This document shows positions 7,900 to 15,876 of a DNA stretch of 60,909 nucleotides, one piece after another. A model generated the notes under the pieces. The model worked only from the letters and a program-made list of their open reading frames with translations. It made no database searches and was not told where the DNA came from. Location: positions 91,974 to 152,882 of the forward strand of contig JAFUVZ010000050.1 of NCBI GenBank assembly GCA_017471185.1. Reading direction: 5' to 3'. Position numbers and translations under genes: made by a program. The DNA comes from Bacteroidaceae bacterium. Its GTDB lineage: Bacteria > Bacteroidota > Bacteroidia > Bacteroidales > Bacteroidaceae. The first letter of the stretch is position 1, and each line of letters begins with the position of its first letter.

Positions 7900-10695
7900 T
7901 TACTTTTTGCTTGGAAATTTCATATTTTCCTGAATTTCTAATTTCTCAACAAAATTAACATGACCAGAAGCTGATCTAGTGTTAGCCAAAGGAATAGTGA
8001 ATGTTCCCAAAGTTATTAGTTGGTCATATCCAATTGATCCAGTATATGAACCGATTTCTTCTCCTGATATATTAATCGTGACACGGTAAGAGGTAACGCC
8101 ACGGCTTTCACTCCCTGGATAATAATGAAGCTTAACTGTATATGTACCTTCTGGTGCACTTTGCCAGTATACGTGCTCTGGTCCAGGTCCTATAATATCA
8201 TCTCTATCTAGCCATCCACCTGATGCTGAATACATGTGATTATAATAGATTTCCTCTCCTAAAGGATCTACTACATGTAAATCAATATCAGTATTACCGC
8301 TTAATTTTGTCCAATCAAGACGTATGGTTATGTCAGCATCTTCTTTCAATGTAGCTGTGAATACAACAGGCTCTGATATTGGTTCATTCGTTACCAAATC
8401 AATGCAATATGCCCTAACTGTTTGCATATCACTAGCAGAACCGTTTCCTAATGTCCAATAAGTACTTGCATTTCCTTCTTCATCAGTATTAACTATTGAT
8501 TCAGAAACAGACCCATTACCATCCACAACTTCAAACTTAACCTTTTGATAGGCTCTTACATATTCACCATTTACAGCTTTTGTTTTAACTAATACTTGTA
8601 AAGGCTCAAGTAATCTTTGGTTCTTATATCCTTCTTGATTAGTACCACCAACTATATATATTTCTGTTTCCGAACAAGTGCTAATCATTCCATTCCCATA
8701 ACAAAGACAAAAATCTATCTCTGTTGGAGCACCGATCCACCATGCAACACGAGCCATTGCATTCAAGGCACTTTTCGAAAGATTATAAATCATAAAAGTC
8801 TTTTGTAAAAGTTTACCTGCAAGTCTCCAATTAAGAAATTCATGATTTAAATCACTACCCAAATAATCTACAACAACGCCATAAACTATGCCAATTATTT
8901 CATCTGCGCTGATGTGCAAATCAGTTATTCCACCATCAGCTAAACCAACTAAAGCATTTGCAACTAGCTTACCTAAATCTGTCAAGATTTTTGTATTATC
9001 AATCGGAATACTAATCGCACTCAATGCGCATTGTGCCAAATGAAGATAATAATCATTTTTAGCTTGAGTAGTTAACCTATCGAAGTGGAAATGATAATCT
9101 CCTTGCATTGTAAAACGCCAATAAGATGGATCTCCAAAATTCATATTACCAACTGTTCTAGTGAACATATCCATGCCACCATAGTTATTCCTTGTGTGAA
9201 CAACAAAATTATTATCCAAAACGATTCCAGATGCATTTTTGATAGTTCCATAATAAGTAGGTGCTAATCCGGTGTTTCTAATAGACAAGACATTATCATG
9301 TGTTTCCAAGTATAAAGGATATGTATCAACATTAACGCTAGCTCTAGTTATTGCATATGATCTTGAGAGTAATTCAATATTTGTATTCTCATTACCCAAC
9401 TCTTCATAAACGTTATTAAGTGCTATTAATAATGGTATGTTTTGTGTATCAAACAAATCCTTCCTTTCTTTTATGGAATTCTCCACCTCTGCTAATAGTT
9501 TTGTAAACGAGGGGGTATTTATAATTAGTTGAACTAATTTATCATAATCATTTGACCCAATAGGAGCTAAAAGAGGATGTAATGAAACCAACGCAATAGC
9601 AGAACTCTCAGCATTAATCAGGATGTTATCGTCTGAACTGTAAGTATCACGCCCTAATAGAATAAAGTTCTCATTTTCATCTGTTACTAACATCAATTGA
9701 GGTTGTTCACTTTCAGATGAATTAGTATTAAAATGTCCACTCGTGAGTTGTTGTGAATCATCTAAAGTACTTAAAGTTAACCCGCTTACATTAGATATCT
9801 GTATATTGCCAGAAACATTACCTTCAACTACTGAATTCAGTTCCGCCTCCACATCTACAAGCTCAAAGTTGCGGACCTGTGCACGCTCAACAGTAACCTT
9901 AGCAGAGGTCGATTTAATGATATTTATCTTATTACCACTATCATCCCGACCAGCAATTTCAATGCTGAAACCATTTTCAAAAGTAATGGGTGGTATCATA
10001 AAATATACATCCTTGACAGAACCTTCTGTAATCTGTTCAACCGTGCCGTTCTTAGAATTGCTGTACCACTCTGGATTCTCGTCAATACGAAAAACAGGAT
10101 CAGCTTCAGTCAAGTCAATGTAACCAGGACCGGAAAGCTTTTCGTCAGAATTTCCGTACAGGCTTACACTTTCCAAATAAAAGATGTTCCCTATGGATAC
10201 ATGAATCATACCTGTCGTTTGCCTGAAGGTGAAATTGCCATCATCGCTCTTCGCCACCATCGGAGCATAGAACTGAAAGGCGTTCCCATCACTTGCCACA
10301 TCATTTCGCATCTCATAACGAACACGTTCTGGGAAAGATTCATCAATGGACCAATTGTACTCTGGATAGAGAGCATAGAACTCGGTGCCTATCACCTCAG
10401 CGCCGGCAAAAGTGCCCACGTTATCCTCAACATTCAATAAGCTGTAACGAGTAAAGTCTCGCTGTTCATCACTTAAAACAAAAATATTGTCTCCACTGCG
10501 CCAGCCTATAGACTTATCACTGGCAGTGTTGTCATTGACCACATAAGCTCTGGTATCACCCATCTCACCAATGGTTGCCTGTACTGAAGTGAATGACTTC
10601 ACTTCTCCTTTCCCTTGGCCAAAGCCTTCATCGTTGTCAGAACAGCTGGCCAGCAGCAGTACACCTGCCAAGATTCCTAAATATTTTTTATTCAT
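7900..10695 (-). CDS. Large surface lipoprotein with fimbrillin-like N-terminus and YfaP-like C-terminal domain
   Basis: A 931-residue predicted lipoprotein. The signal peptide ends in the lipobox LLASC (Cys18). Residues about 35-285 resemble the N-terminal beta-domain of fimbrillin-like/Mfa proteins (TRAYV, WRSGDNIFVL, LYPEYNW). A long central region has no family I recognise. Around residues 700-780 lies an Ig-like segment (KVKFEVVDGNGSV, TDEEGNASTYWTLG). Residues about 785-905 look like a DUF2135/YfaP domain (GNTDIDLHVVDPLGEEI). It is last of three lipoprotein genes, 18 bases after its upstream neighbour, with AGGAGG ahead of its ATG. An adhesin or surface role is inference. Confidence 0.75.
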   Translation of the reverse strand: MNKKYLGILAGVLLLASCSDNDEGFGQGKGEVKSFTSVQATIGEMGDTRAYVVNDNTASDKSIGWRSGDNIFVLSDEQRDFTRYSLLNVEDNVGTFAGAEVIGTEFYALYPEYNWSIDESFPERVRYEMRNDVASDGNAFQFYAPMVAKSDDGNFTFRQTTGMIHVSIGNIFYLESVSLYGNSDEKLSGPGYIDLTEADPVFRIDENPEWYSNSKNGTVEQITEGSVKDVYFMIPPITFENGFSIEIAGRDDSGNKINIIKSTSAKVTVERAQVRNFELVDVEAELNSVVEGNVSGNIQISNVSGLTLSTLDDSQQLTSGHFNTNSSESEQPQLMLVTDENENFILLGRDTYSSDDNILINAESSAIALVSLHPLLAPIGSNDYDKLVQLIINTPSFTKLLAEVENSIKERKDLFDTQNIPLLIALNNVYEELGNENTNIELLSRSYAITRASVNVDTYPLYLETHDNVLSIRNTGLAPTYYGTIKNASGIVLDNNFVVHTRNNYGGMDMFTRTVGNMNFGDPSYWRFTMQGDYHFHFDRLTTQAKNDYYLHLAQCALSAISIPIDNTKILTDLGKLVANALVGLADGGITDLHISADEIIGIVYGVVVDYLGSDLNHEFLNWRLAGKLLQKTFMIYNLSKSALNAMARVAWWIGAPTEIDFCLCYGNGMISTCSETEIYIVGGTNQEGYKNQRLLEPLQVLVKTKAVNGEYVRAYQKVKFEVVDGNGSVSESIVNTDEEGNASTYWTLGNGSASDMQTVRAYCIDLVTNEPISEPVVFTATLKEDADITIRLDWTKLSGNTDIDLHVVDPLGEEIYYNHMYSASGGWLDRDDIIGPGPEHVYWQSAPEGTYTVKLHYYPGSESRGVTSYRVTINISGEEIGSYTGSIGYDQLITLGTFTIPLANTRSASGHVNFVEKLEIQENMKFPSKK

Positions 10696-10713
10696 ATCTG
10701 ATTCCTCCTATTG

Positions 10714-12585
10714 TTATTTCTCCCATTTGTCATCTTCACCCTTGAAATCCTCAGTATTGCCTTTATTTGTCGATGAAACAACTTGGACCCTGCATGTAGT
10801 ATATGCACCGTTATTGTCGGATGCCCATACGTAAACCCATGCAGTTCCTTCTTTCAAAGCGGTCACTTTCCCATTCTCCAGACTAACATACTGGCTTTGG
10901 TATTCACTTTCAAGTTCCCAATAAGTTTCGGTATTATCAGCGTCTGTAGGATAAACGCCTGTCACTTCAAACTGGAAACTTTCACCTACCAGCAAGGTAA
11001 TGTTGGTAGTGTTAACGCTAATTCCGGTTACCGCACCAGTGATTTCAATTCCATAGCCCTCATTCTGTTCACGCACATACTTATATCTCAAGTTCTGCCA
11101 CATTGGACTCTGCTGCCAATACTTATCAATAGTATCTGACAGATTGTTGTAGCGGACATTGAGAGTATAAAGATTCTCAAAATCGGCAAAATAAGCCCTG
11201 GGAATCATGCCTTCAAACTGATTGTTATTTAGATAAAGATTCCTTAGATTTCTCAAACCACATAAGAAGACTGGAAGTTCACCAGTGAAAGAGTTTTCAT
11301 CAAGCCATAAGGTTCGAAGACCTGTCAGTTCAGACAAGAATGAGGGTACTTCACCTGTCAACTTATTATTCTCTAAATCCAAATTATACAGGTTCTTTAA
11401 TTTGCTGACAGTTTCCGGAATCTCACTAATCTGATTGCTATATAAAGACAGACTCTCAAGTGTTTCTATATCACCGATAGATTCTGGAAGAGATAAGATA
11501 TTATTATGACCTAAGGACAGATATCTAAGACTTGACAATAAGCTGATTTCTGCGGGAATATCACCAGTCAAGTTGTTGTTGTATAGATAAATTTCAACAA
11601 CTTTTCCATCTTCGACACTTAATCCATACCATTCAGACAATGGCGCATCCGTCAACCAACCGCTGTTATTATTCCAATGTTCACCGTCAAGAGCATTATA
11701 AAATGCGGTCAGAGCCTCCATTTGCCTGTCTTCCACTTCAACAAAACCCTCTTCGGTCTCAATGGCTGCATAGCTCTTCAGATAGCCACGCCTAACAGTC
11801 AGCGATTCAGACGACACCTTATCCATTGTATATTGTATTCCTGTCACTGGATCTTTTCCGTCTATGGTCAAAGTGAAACCTTCCGCTAAAGTCATGGCAG
11901 GCACATAGAAATAGAAGTCAGTGGCCACATCCTCTTGTAAAGACACATCACAGTCCATGCTGATCCAAGAAACATTGCTTGAGCTGCTTTGGTCAATCTC
12001 TAACAGAGGCTCATCTGCCTTCAGGTCAATGTGTCCGTCATAGCCTGCAATCTTTATGCCATCATTGCTTTTCAATGTAACATTCGTCACCTGCTTTGAA
12101 CCTGTTATAGAGAACTTTAAGATACCACCAGTCTGCTTGAACACCAGGTTATCAGCTGTACCTTTTGCCACCATGTAAGGTGCCACATACTTGCCGTTAC
12201 TGAAAGACTGATATTCATAGTTCGGAGCCCTCAGCACTTTGCTATCACCGTCTAGGGTAGTGAATTCGTCATTAGCACCATTTGGGTCATACCATGCATA
12301 GATAGTGTTCATTACACTAACAGGATCGCCAGTGAACGAAGAACCATAATAACTGAACTGCGTCGCTTCTGTCTGAATGTCGCTCAGCACGTTTATTACA
12401 TCACCTTCATTCCATGCTATTTTCAATTCGTTTTCGAAATGTACACGGGTGACAGGAGTTTCCTCTATTTTTGCATTGATGGTACTTACTGATTTCACAG
12501 TTGAAACTGGCTGTTCAGAGAAATCTTCATTATTACAGCCCGCCACCAACAGAAGCGCCATTGCGCCATAAAATATTTTCTTCAT
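10714..12585 (-). CDS. Surface lipoprotein with fimbrillin-like domain, leucine-rich repeats and BIG2 domain
   Basis: A 623-residue predicted lipoprotein with lipobox LLVAGC (Cys17). Residues about 30-275 resemble the fimbrillin-like N-terminal domain (TRVHFENELKIAWNEGDVINVLSD). Residues about 285-500 hold leucine-rich repeats of the NNLTGDIPAEISLLSSLRYL type. Residues about 515-600 form a BIG2-like Ig domain (GISVNTTNITLLVGESFQF). The acidic tail (FKGEDDKWEK) resembles the tail of the upstream protein. An AGGAGG Shine-Dalgarno precedes the start, unusual for this phylum, and the gene lies 14 bases after its upstream neighbour. A surface ligand-binding role is inferred from the domains only. 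Confidence 0.75.
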   Translation of the reverse strand: MKKIFYGAMALLLVAGCNNEDFSEQPVSTVKSVSTINAKIEETPVTRVHFENELKIAWNEGDVINVLSDIQTEATQFSYYGSSFTGDPVSVMNTIYAWYDPNGANDEFTTLDGDSKVLRAPNYEYQSFSNGKYVAPYMVAKGTADNLVFKQTGGILKFSITGSKQVTNVTLKSNDGIKIAGYDGHIDLKADEPLLEIDQSSSSNVSWISMDCDVSLQEDVATDFYFYVPAMTLAEGFTLTIDGKDPVTGIQYTMDKVSSESLTVRRGYLKSYAAIETEEGFVEVEDRQMEALTAFYNALDGEHWNNNSGWLTDAPLSEWYGLSVEDGKVVEIYLYNNNLTGDIPAEISLLSSLRYLSLGHNNILSLPESIGDIETLESLSLYSNQISEIPETVSKLKNLYNLDLENNKLTGEVPSFLSELTGLRTLWLDENSFTGELPVFLCGLRNLRNLYLNNNQFEGMIPRAYFADFENLYTLNVRYNNLSDTIDKYWQQSPMWQNLRYKYVREQNEGYGIEITGAVTGISVNTTNITLLVGESFQFEVTGVYPTDADNTETYWELESEYQSQYVSLENGKVTALKEGTAWVYVWASDNNGAYTTCRVQVVSSTNKGNTEDFKGEDDKWEK

Positions 12586-12599
12586 ACGTTTTCCTCCTA

Positions 12600-14744
12600 T
12601 TAATTATCCCAGTTGCCATCATCATCTTTATTAAATCCTTCCGGGTTGTCACCGTTTGTGACCTGAGTCTTTGCACTTACGGTAACTTTGCAAGTATCCG
12701 TAAAGTTGCCATCAGATGTTGTTACGGTAATGGTAGCCTCGCCAACCGCAACAGCCGTGATTACGCCATTAACTACTGTAGCCACCCTCTCATCGCTGCT
12801 GCTCCATGTAACATTCTGGTTAGTAGCGTCAGCAGGAGCTATAGTCGCATTCAGAGCACTTGTCGCACCAACTTCAATATTCAAGACAGAATTGTTTAAG
12901 ATTACTCCTGTCACGGCTATAGTTGTTGGCGTTGGGTCTGATGGCGTTGGGTCTGATGGCGTTGGGTCAGAAGGTGTCGGGGCTGGCTCAGCTGCCGCCT
13001 CTACAGTAACGACACATGTCGCTGTCTTATTGCCATCCTTCGTTGTTACTGTAACAGTTGCCTTTCCTGCTGCTACCGCTGTAATAACGCCATTTGTGTT
13101 GACTGTAGCCACACTACTATCACTGCTACTCCAAGTCACATCCTTGTCTGTTGCATCGTTTGGAGCAACGTTTGCTGTTAATGTTGAAGTTCCTCCTACT
13201 GTTATCGTGAGAGTTGTGTTGTCAAGAGTTACGCCTGTAACTGGCACGTTTACTGTCACTTCGCATGTGGCTTTCTTGCTGCCATCGTTGGTAGAAACGG
13301 TAATGGTGGCTGTACCAGCGGCAACAGCAGTAACCTTACCACTAGCATCAACGGTTGCAACACTTGTGCGGCTGCTACTCCAAGTCACTTCCTTGTCTGT
13401 CGCATTATCAGGGGCTATAGCAGCTGTTAGAGACTCGCTGTTTCCTTTTGCAAGTGTCAGAGTTGTTTTGTTCAATGTTACGCCAGTCACTGCTACTACT
13501 GGTGCCTTAACAGTAATAGAGCAAGTGGCTGTCTTGTTACCGTCCTTGGTGGTTACCGTGATAACGGCTGTTCCAGGACTAACAGCGGTAATTGCACCGT
13601 CTGTAATCGTAACGACACTTGTATCGCTACTTGTCCAAGAAACAACTTTTAAAGTAGCGTCAGATGGAACAAGCGTTGCGGTTAAAGAGGCCGTCTCACC
13701 AACAGTCAATTCTAATGTCTCTGCACTGAGTGTTACATTTGTAACCGGACTCGTGATTTCAATTTCCTTCTCAAGCTCATATCCGTCTTGCTGCGTAAGA
13801 TCTGGCTCCTCATTCAGGCCCATCCACATTTCCGATTTTTGTATTACTACAGAAATCAAGCCTGAAAGTCTGTTTCCCGAGAAAGAGAGGGAAACCATAC
13901 TCGTCAGATTTACTATAGACTCAGGTAATGTGCCTGTCAGGTTATTGCCGTCTAAATTCAAGTTAGTAAGACTCGTCAAATTACCTATTTCTTCAGGAAT
14001 CGAACCAGATAAATTGTTGCCACTCAAATCAAGAATCATCAGGACTGCCATCCTTACTACCACCGTAGTTTCTGCGCGAGTAATAGTTTCATCTCCAGTC
14101 GAACGTGTCTCAGCTCCTTTACCCCAAGAGGCAGGAATCTCACCTTGGATGTGGTTGTCACTCAGAACAAGAGTCTTCAGGTATGGAAGGTCAGCAAGTA
14201 TGTCAGGCAGAGTGCCACCCAAATTGTTACCGGAGAGGTTAAGGCCAATCACATGGTCGCCTTCCATTGTAACACCATACCATTCGCTCAACGGTGCGTC
14301 AGTCTTCCAATTCTCGTTGTTGGTCCATTTACTTCCCTCCATGAGATTAAAAATGTCTTCAAGAACTTTTCGTTGAGCGGTCAGTTCACTTTCTGTAATC
14401 GTCACACTGACAGAAGCGGATTTCCCTCCGTCAGCAGTAGTTACTGTTATAGTTGCAGTACCCGGTTTCTGGGCAGTAATCTTGCCGTTTGAAACGGTAG
14501 CAACCGACTCATCACTTGATTTCCATGAAACGCTTTGGTCTGACGCATTTTCAGGTGATACGGTAGCGGTAACGGTCTCAGCGTTACCTTCGACAAGAGT
14601 AACGGTCGTTTTGCTCACTGAGACACCAGTGACGGCAACCGTTGTAGGTCCTACTGGGGTAACAGGCTCATCTTTAGAGTCATCCCCACAAGAGGCAATG
14701 AGCAGTCCGGCCATTGCCATCAACAACCATTTGGTTATCTTCAT
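12600..14744 (-). CDS. Surface lipoprotein with five BIG2 Ig-like domains and leucine-rich repeats
   Basis: A 714-residue predicted lipoprotein with lipobox LLIASC (Cys19). One BIG2 domain lies at about 37-118, followed by leucine-rich repeats (LNLSGNNLGGTLP and related, about 150-330). Three more BIG2 domains follow (about 335-585), then a PTPSD linker repeated at DNA level (12928-12972), a final BIG2 domain, and an acidic tail (FNKDDDGNWDN). BIG2 modules carry the VSWKSSDESVATV signature. It is the first gene of the three-gene minus-strand operon, with no Shine-Dalgarno and a 384-base structured leader upstream. Near-identical BIG2 copies could recombine. Function is not known; surface adhesion is the usual inference. 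Confidence 0.78.
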   Translation of the reverse strand: MKITKWLLMAMAGLLIASCGDDSKDEPVTPVGPTTVAVTGVSVSKTTVTLVEGNAETVTATVSPENASDQSVSWKSSDESVATVSNGKITAQKPGTATITVTTADGGKSASVSVTITESELTAQRKVLEDIFNLMEGSKWTNNENWKTDAPLSEWYGVTMEGDHVIGLNLSGNNLGGTLPDILADLPYLKTLVLSDNHIQGEIPASWGKGAETRSTGDETITRAETTVVVRMAVLMILDLSGNNLSGSIPEEIGNLTSLTNLNLDGNNLTGTLPESIVNLTSMVSLSFSGNRLSGLISVVIQKSEMWMGLNEEPDLTQQDGYELEKEIEITSPVTNVTLSAETLELTVGETASLTATLVPSDATLKVVSWTSSDTSVVTITDGAITAVSPGTAVITVTTKDGNKTATCSITVKAPVVAVTGVTLNKTTLTLAKGNSESLTAAIAPDNATDKEVTWSSSRTSVATVDASGKVTAVAAGTATITVSTNDGSKKATCEVTVNVPVTGVTLDNTTLTITVGGTSTLTANVAPNDATDKDVTWSSSDSSVATVNTNGVITAVAAGKATVTVTTKDGNKTATCVVTVEAAAEPAPTPSDPTPSDPTPSDPTPTTIAVTGVILNNSVLNIEVGATSALNATIAPADATNQNVTWSSSDERVATVVNGVITAVAVGEATITVTTSDGNFTDTCKVTVSAKTQVTNGDNPEGFNKDDDGNWDN
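12928..12972. repeat. 15-bp tandem repeat coding the PSDPT linker
   Basis: Three tandem copies of GGCGTTGGGTCTGAT, the last with two changes, lie inside the BIG2 lipoprotein gene. They encode the proline-rich linker before the last Ig-like domain. Confidence 0.8.
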
Positions 14745-15128
14745 AATATTGACTTTGGGCTTTCGGACCCCCCTCTTGAAAGCGGTTATACCTAAATAAA
14801 AAAAGAAAAGCGCGGGAGTCTGTACCAGTTACTCGTCCCGTACTTCAAGGCCTTCGCATTGCCCAGTCCAACTGAACGAGCAACGCAGAAGCCCACGCTG
14901 AAATATGATTATAACAACCTCCACAAACACCTTATAATATAACAATAAGGAGATTTGTGAGTATAATGACATATTCCCAATGAGCATCTACCGTTGCTTT
15001 GGCTCTTTGTTGGACTTTTAAATTTGCGAAGTTTAGAAGTACAAAGAAACAAAGCGCATGATAAACGCTTTTCCAACTATGTCTGCCCCCACCCTTCACC
15101 TCACTCTATAGCAAGGTTTGGGGCGACT
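14745..15128 (-). ncRNA. Structured leader (candidate cis-regulatory RNA) of the lipoprotein operon
   Basis: On the minus strand, between a predicted promoter and the first lipoprotein gene, several hairpins are visible. AAAGCG/CGCTTT pairs at 15051-15071. A two-part stem CACAAA-CCTTAT/ATAAGG-TTTGTG lies at 14922-14959. GCGTTGC/GCAATGC with inner CAGT/ACTG lies at 14856-14886. A terminator hairpin lies at 14793-14840. A 9-bp alternative pairing (GTTGCTCGT, 14876-14884, with ACGAGTAAC, 14828-14836) would destroy both of the last two, as in an attenuator or riboswitch. A 34-codon frame also crosses this part on the minus strand (SVGFCVARSVGLG... to RFSFFI). It could instead be an independent small RNA ending at the terminator. 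Confidence 0.5.
14793..14840 (-). terminator. Terminator-like hairpin inside the lipoprotein-operon leader
   Basis: On the minus strand GAGT-aa-CTG-gta-CAG-ACTC is flanked by CGG/CCG and followed by CGCTTTTCTTTTTTTA. It lies about 49 bases before the ATG of the BIG2 lipoprotein. Confidence 0.65.
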
Positions 15129-15134
15129 GCATTG

Positions 15135-15168
15135 CAAAATTAAGGAAAAAGTTTCAAATCTGTGCAAA
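15135..15168 (-). promoter_or_regulatory. Predicted promoter of the lipoprotein operon
   Basis: On the minus strand TTTG (15165-15168), a 22-base spacer and TAATTTTG (15135-15142) fit the Bacteroidetes consensus except for a spacer 1-2 bases too long. The start point would be near 15128. Confidence 0.5.
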
Positions 15169-15179
15169 GTTTTCTAAAA

Positions 15180-15450
15180 AAATGAGTAATTTGATGTTTC
15201 GGAAGCTAATATTGACGGCCTGAAAGGCCAGTAAGCACATAGCCCAGGGCAACGCTCTGGGGTAGATGTGATGTGTAATTTACGCCCTGTAAGGGCAAAA
15301 GCATAAAGGACAAGGTAAGGCTTTTGCCCTTTCAGGGCGAACCTAACTGCATTCTTATCCCCAGGGCGATGCCCTGGGCTAATCGCTCCTTGGCCTTTCA
15401 GGCCGTTTCCATACGGGGTTTTCATTACTTCCAAAACTTAAATGAGTAAT
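15180..15450. mobile_element. Palindromic repeat element (MITE/REP-like) flanked by direct repeats
   Basis: Three pairs of inverted arms are nested around one centre near 15311. They are GGCCTGAAAGGCC (15217) with GGCCTTTCAGGCC (15392), AGCCCAGGGC (15241) with GCCCTGGGCT (15371), and CGCCCTGTAAGGGCAAAAGC (15283) with its near-complement (15320). Most arms are themselves small palindromes. AAATGAGTAAT occurs at both ends (15180-15190 and 15440-15450) and may be a target-site duplication. It encodes no transposase. Repeats of this kind are, as far as I recall, scattered in Bacteroidales genomes. Confidence 0.65.
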
Positions 15451-15565
15451 CTTAATCAAATATTACTTGGAACGCTTATTTTTCGCATCAATCAGTAAAG
15501 AAAGAAGGGCAATAAACAAAACGTATAAAAACAAGAAAGAGAATACTCACGTATTCCCTTGCCGC

Positions 15566-15763
15566 GAGAAAGAAAAGCCCGATTGGCTTTTCTTTTTTCT
15601 CATCAAAAATCAACTTAACCTAATAAAAACTAACCTATTGTTCTCTCTTAACATTTAAATAACGCTCTCTTTACTTTAGCAACTAATACTCTCTATTGTC
15701 TTTCCACCTGAAACAATTTACCTATAAAAACTTTCATTATGCAATATTTTTCTTATTTTTTAC
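15566..15763 (-). ncRNA. Candidate small RNA with own promoter and terminator
   Basis: A consensus promoter at 15769-15800 fires on the minus strand. About 170 bases downstream a GAAAAGCC/GGCTTTTC hairpin is followed by TTTCTC. In between only a 14-codon frame is present, so the product is probably a non-coding RNA of about 200 bases. A second hairpin, GAATAC/GTATTC, lies just beyond (15541-15556). The region separates the palindromic element from the MFS gene. Confidence 0.45.
15572..15598. terminator. Bidirectional hairpin terminator
   Basis: GAAAAGCC-CGATT-GGCTTTTC is an 8-bp perfect stem. TTTTTT follows on the plus strand and TTTCTC on the minus strand. It may end the minus-strand small RNA and any plus-strand transcript crossing the region. 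Confidence 0.6.
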
Positions 15764-15768
15764 TGCTG

Positions 15769-15800
15769 CAAAGTTAGTGCACGTTTTGATAATCTGCAAA
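15769..15800 (-). promoter_or_regulatory. Minus-strand promoter without a protein gene downstream
   Basis: On the minus strand TTTG, a 20-base spacer and TAACTTTG match the Bacteroidetes consensus exactly. No protein gene follows on that strand for about 1 kb. Confidence 0.65.
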
Positions 15801-15840
15801 TATTTTAGCAATTATTTTTCGCAAAATGATACTTTTTCTT

Positions 15841-15848
15841 TAAATTTG
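15841..15848 (+). promoter_or_regulatory. -7 box of the MFS transporter gene
   Basis: TAAATTTG lies 28 bases before the ATG at 15877, with TTTTC as a weak -33 element near 15817. Confidence 0.5.
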
Positions 15849-15876
15849 CCTACAAAATAACAAAACCTTATCTAAA

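Noticed and set aside
12688-14376. Long plus-strand open frame (562 codons) opposite the BIG2 lipoprotein gene
   Set aside because: It is antisense to a repetitive gene with a clear lipobox and Ig-like domains. Its translation is Val/Ser/Thr-rich low complexity mirroring the repeats, and it lacks any recognisable domain.
12600-14744. Regularly spaced repeats suggesting a CRISPR-like array
   Set aside because: The periodicity comes from protein-coding BIG2 domains of about 80 residues; repeats are imperfect and in frame, with no spacers or cas genes.
15174-15434. 86-codon minus-strand frame
   Set aside because: It lies entirely within the palindromic repeat element; such frames arise from the GC-rich arms and are not supported by any family.
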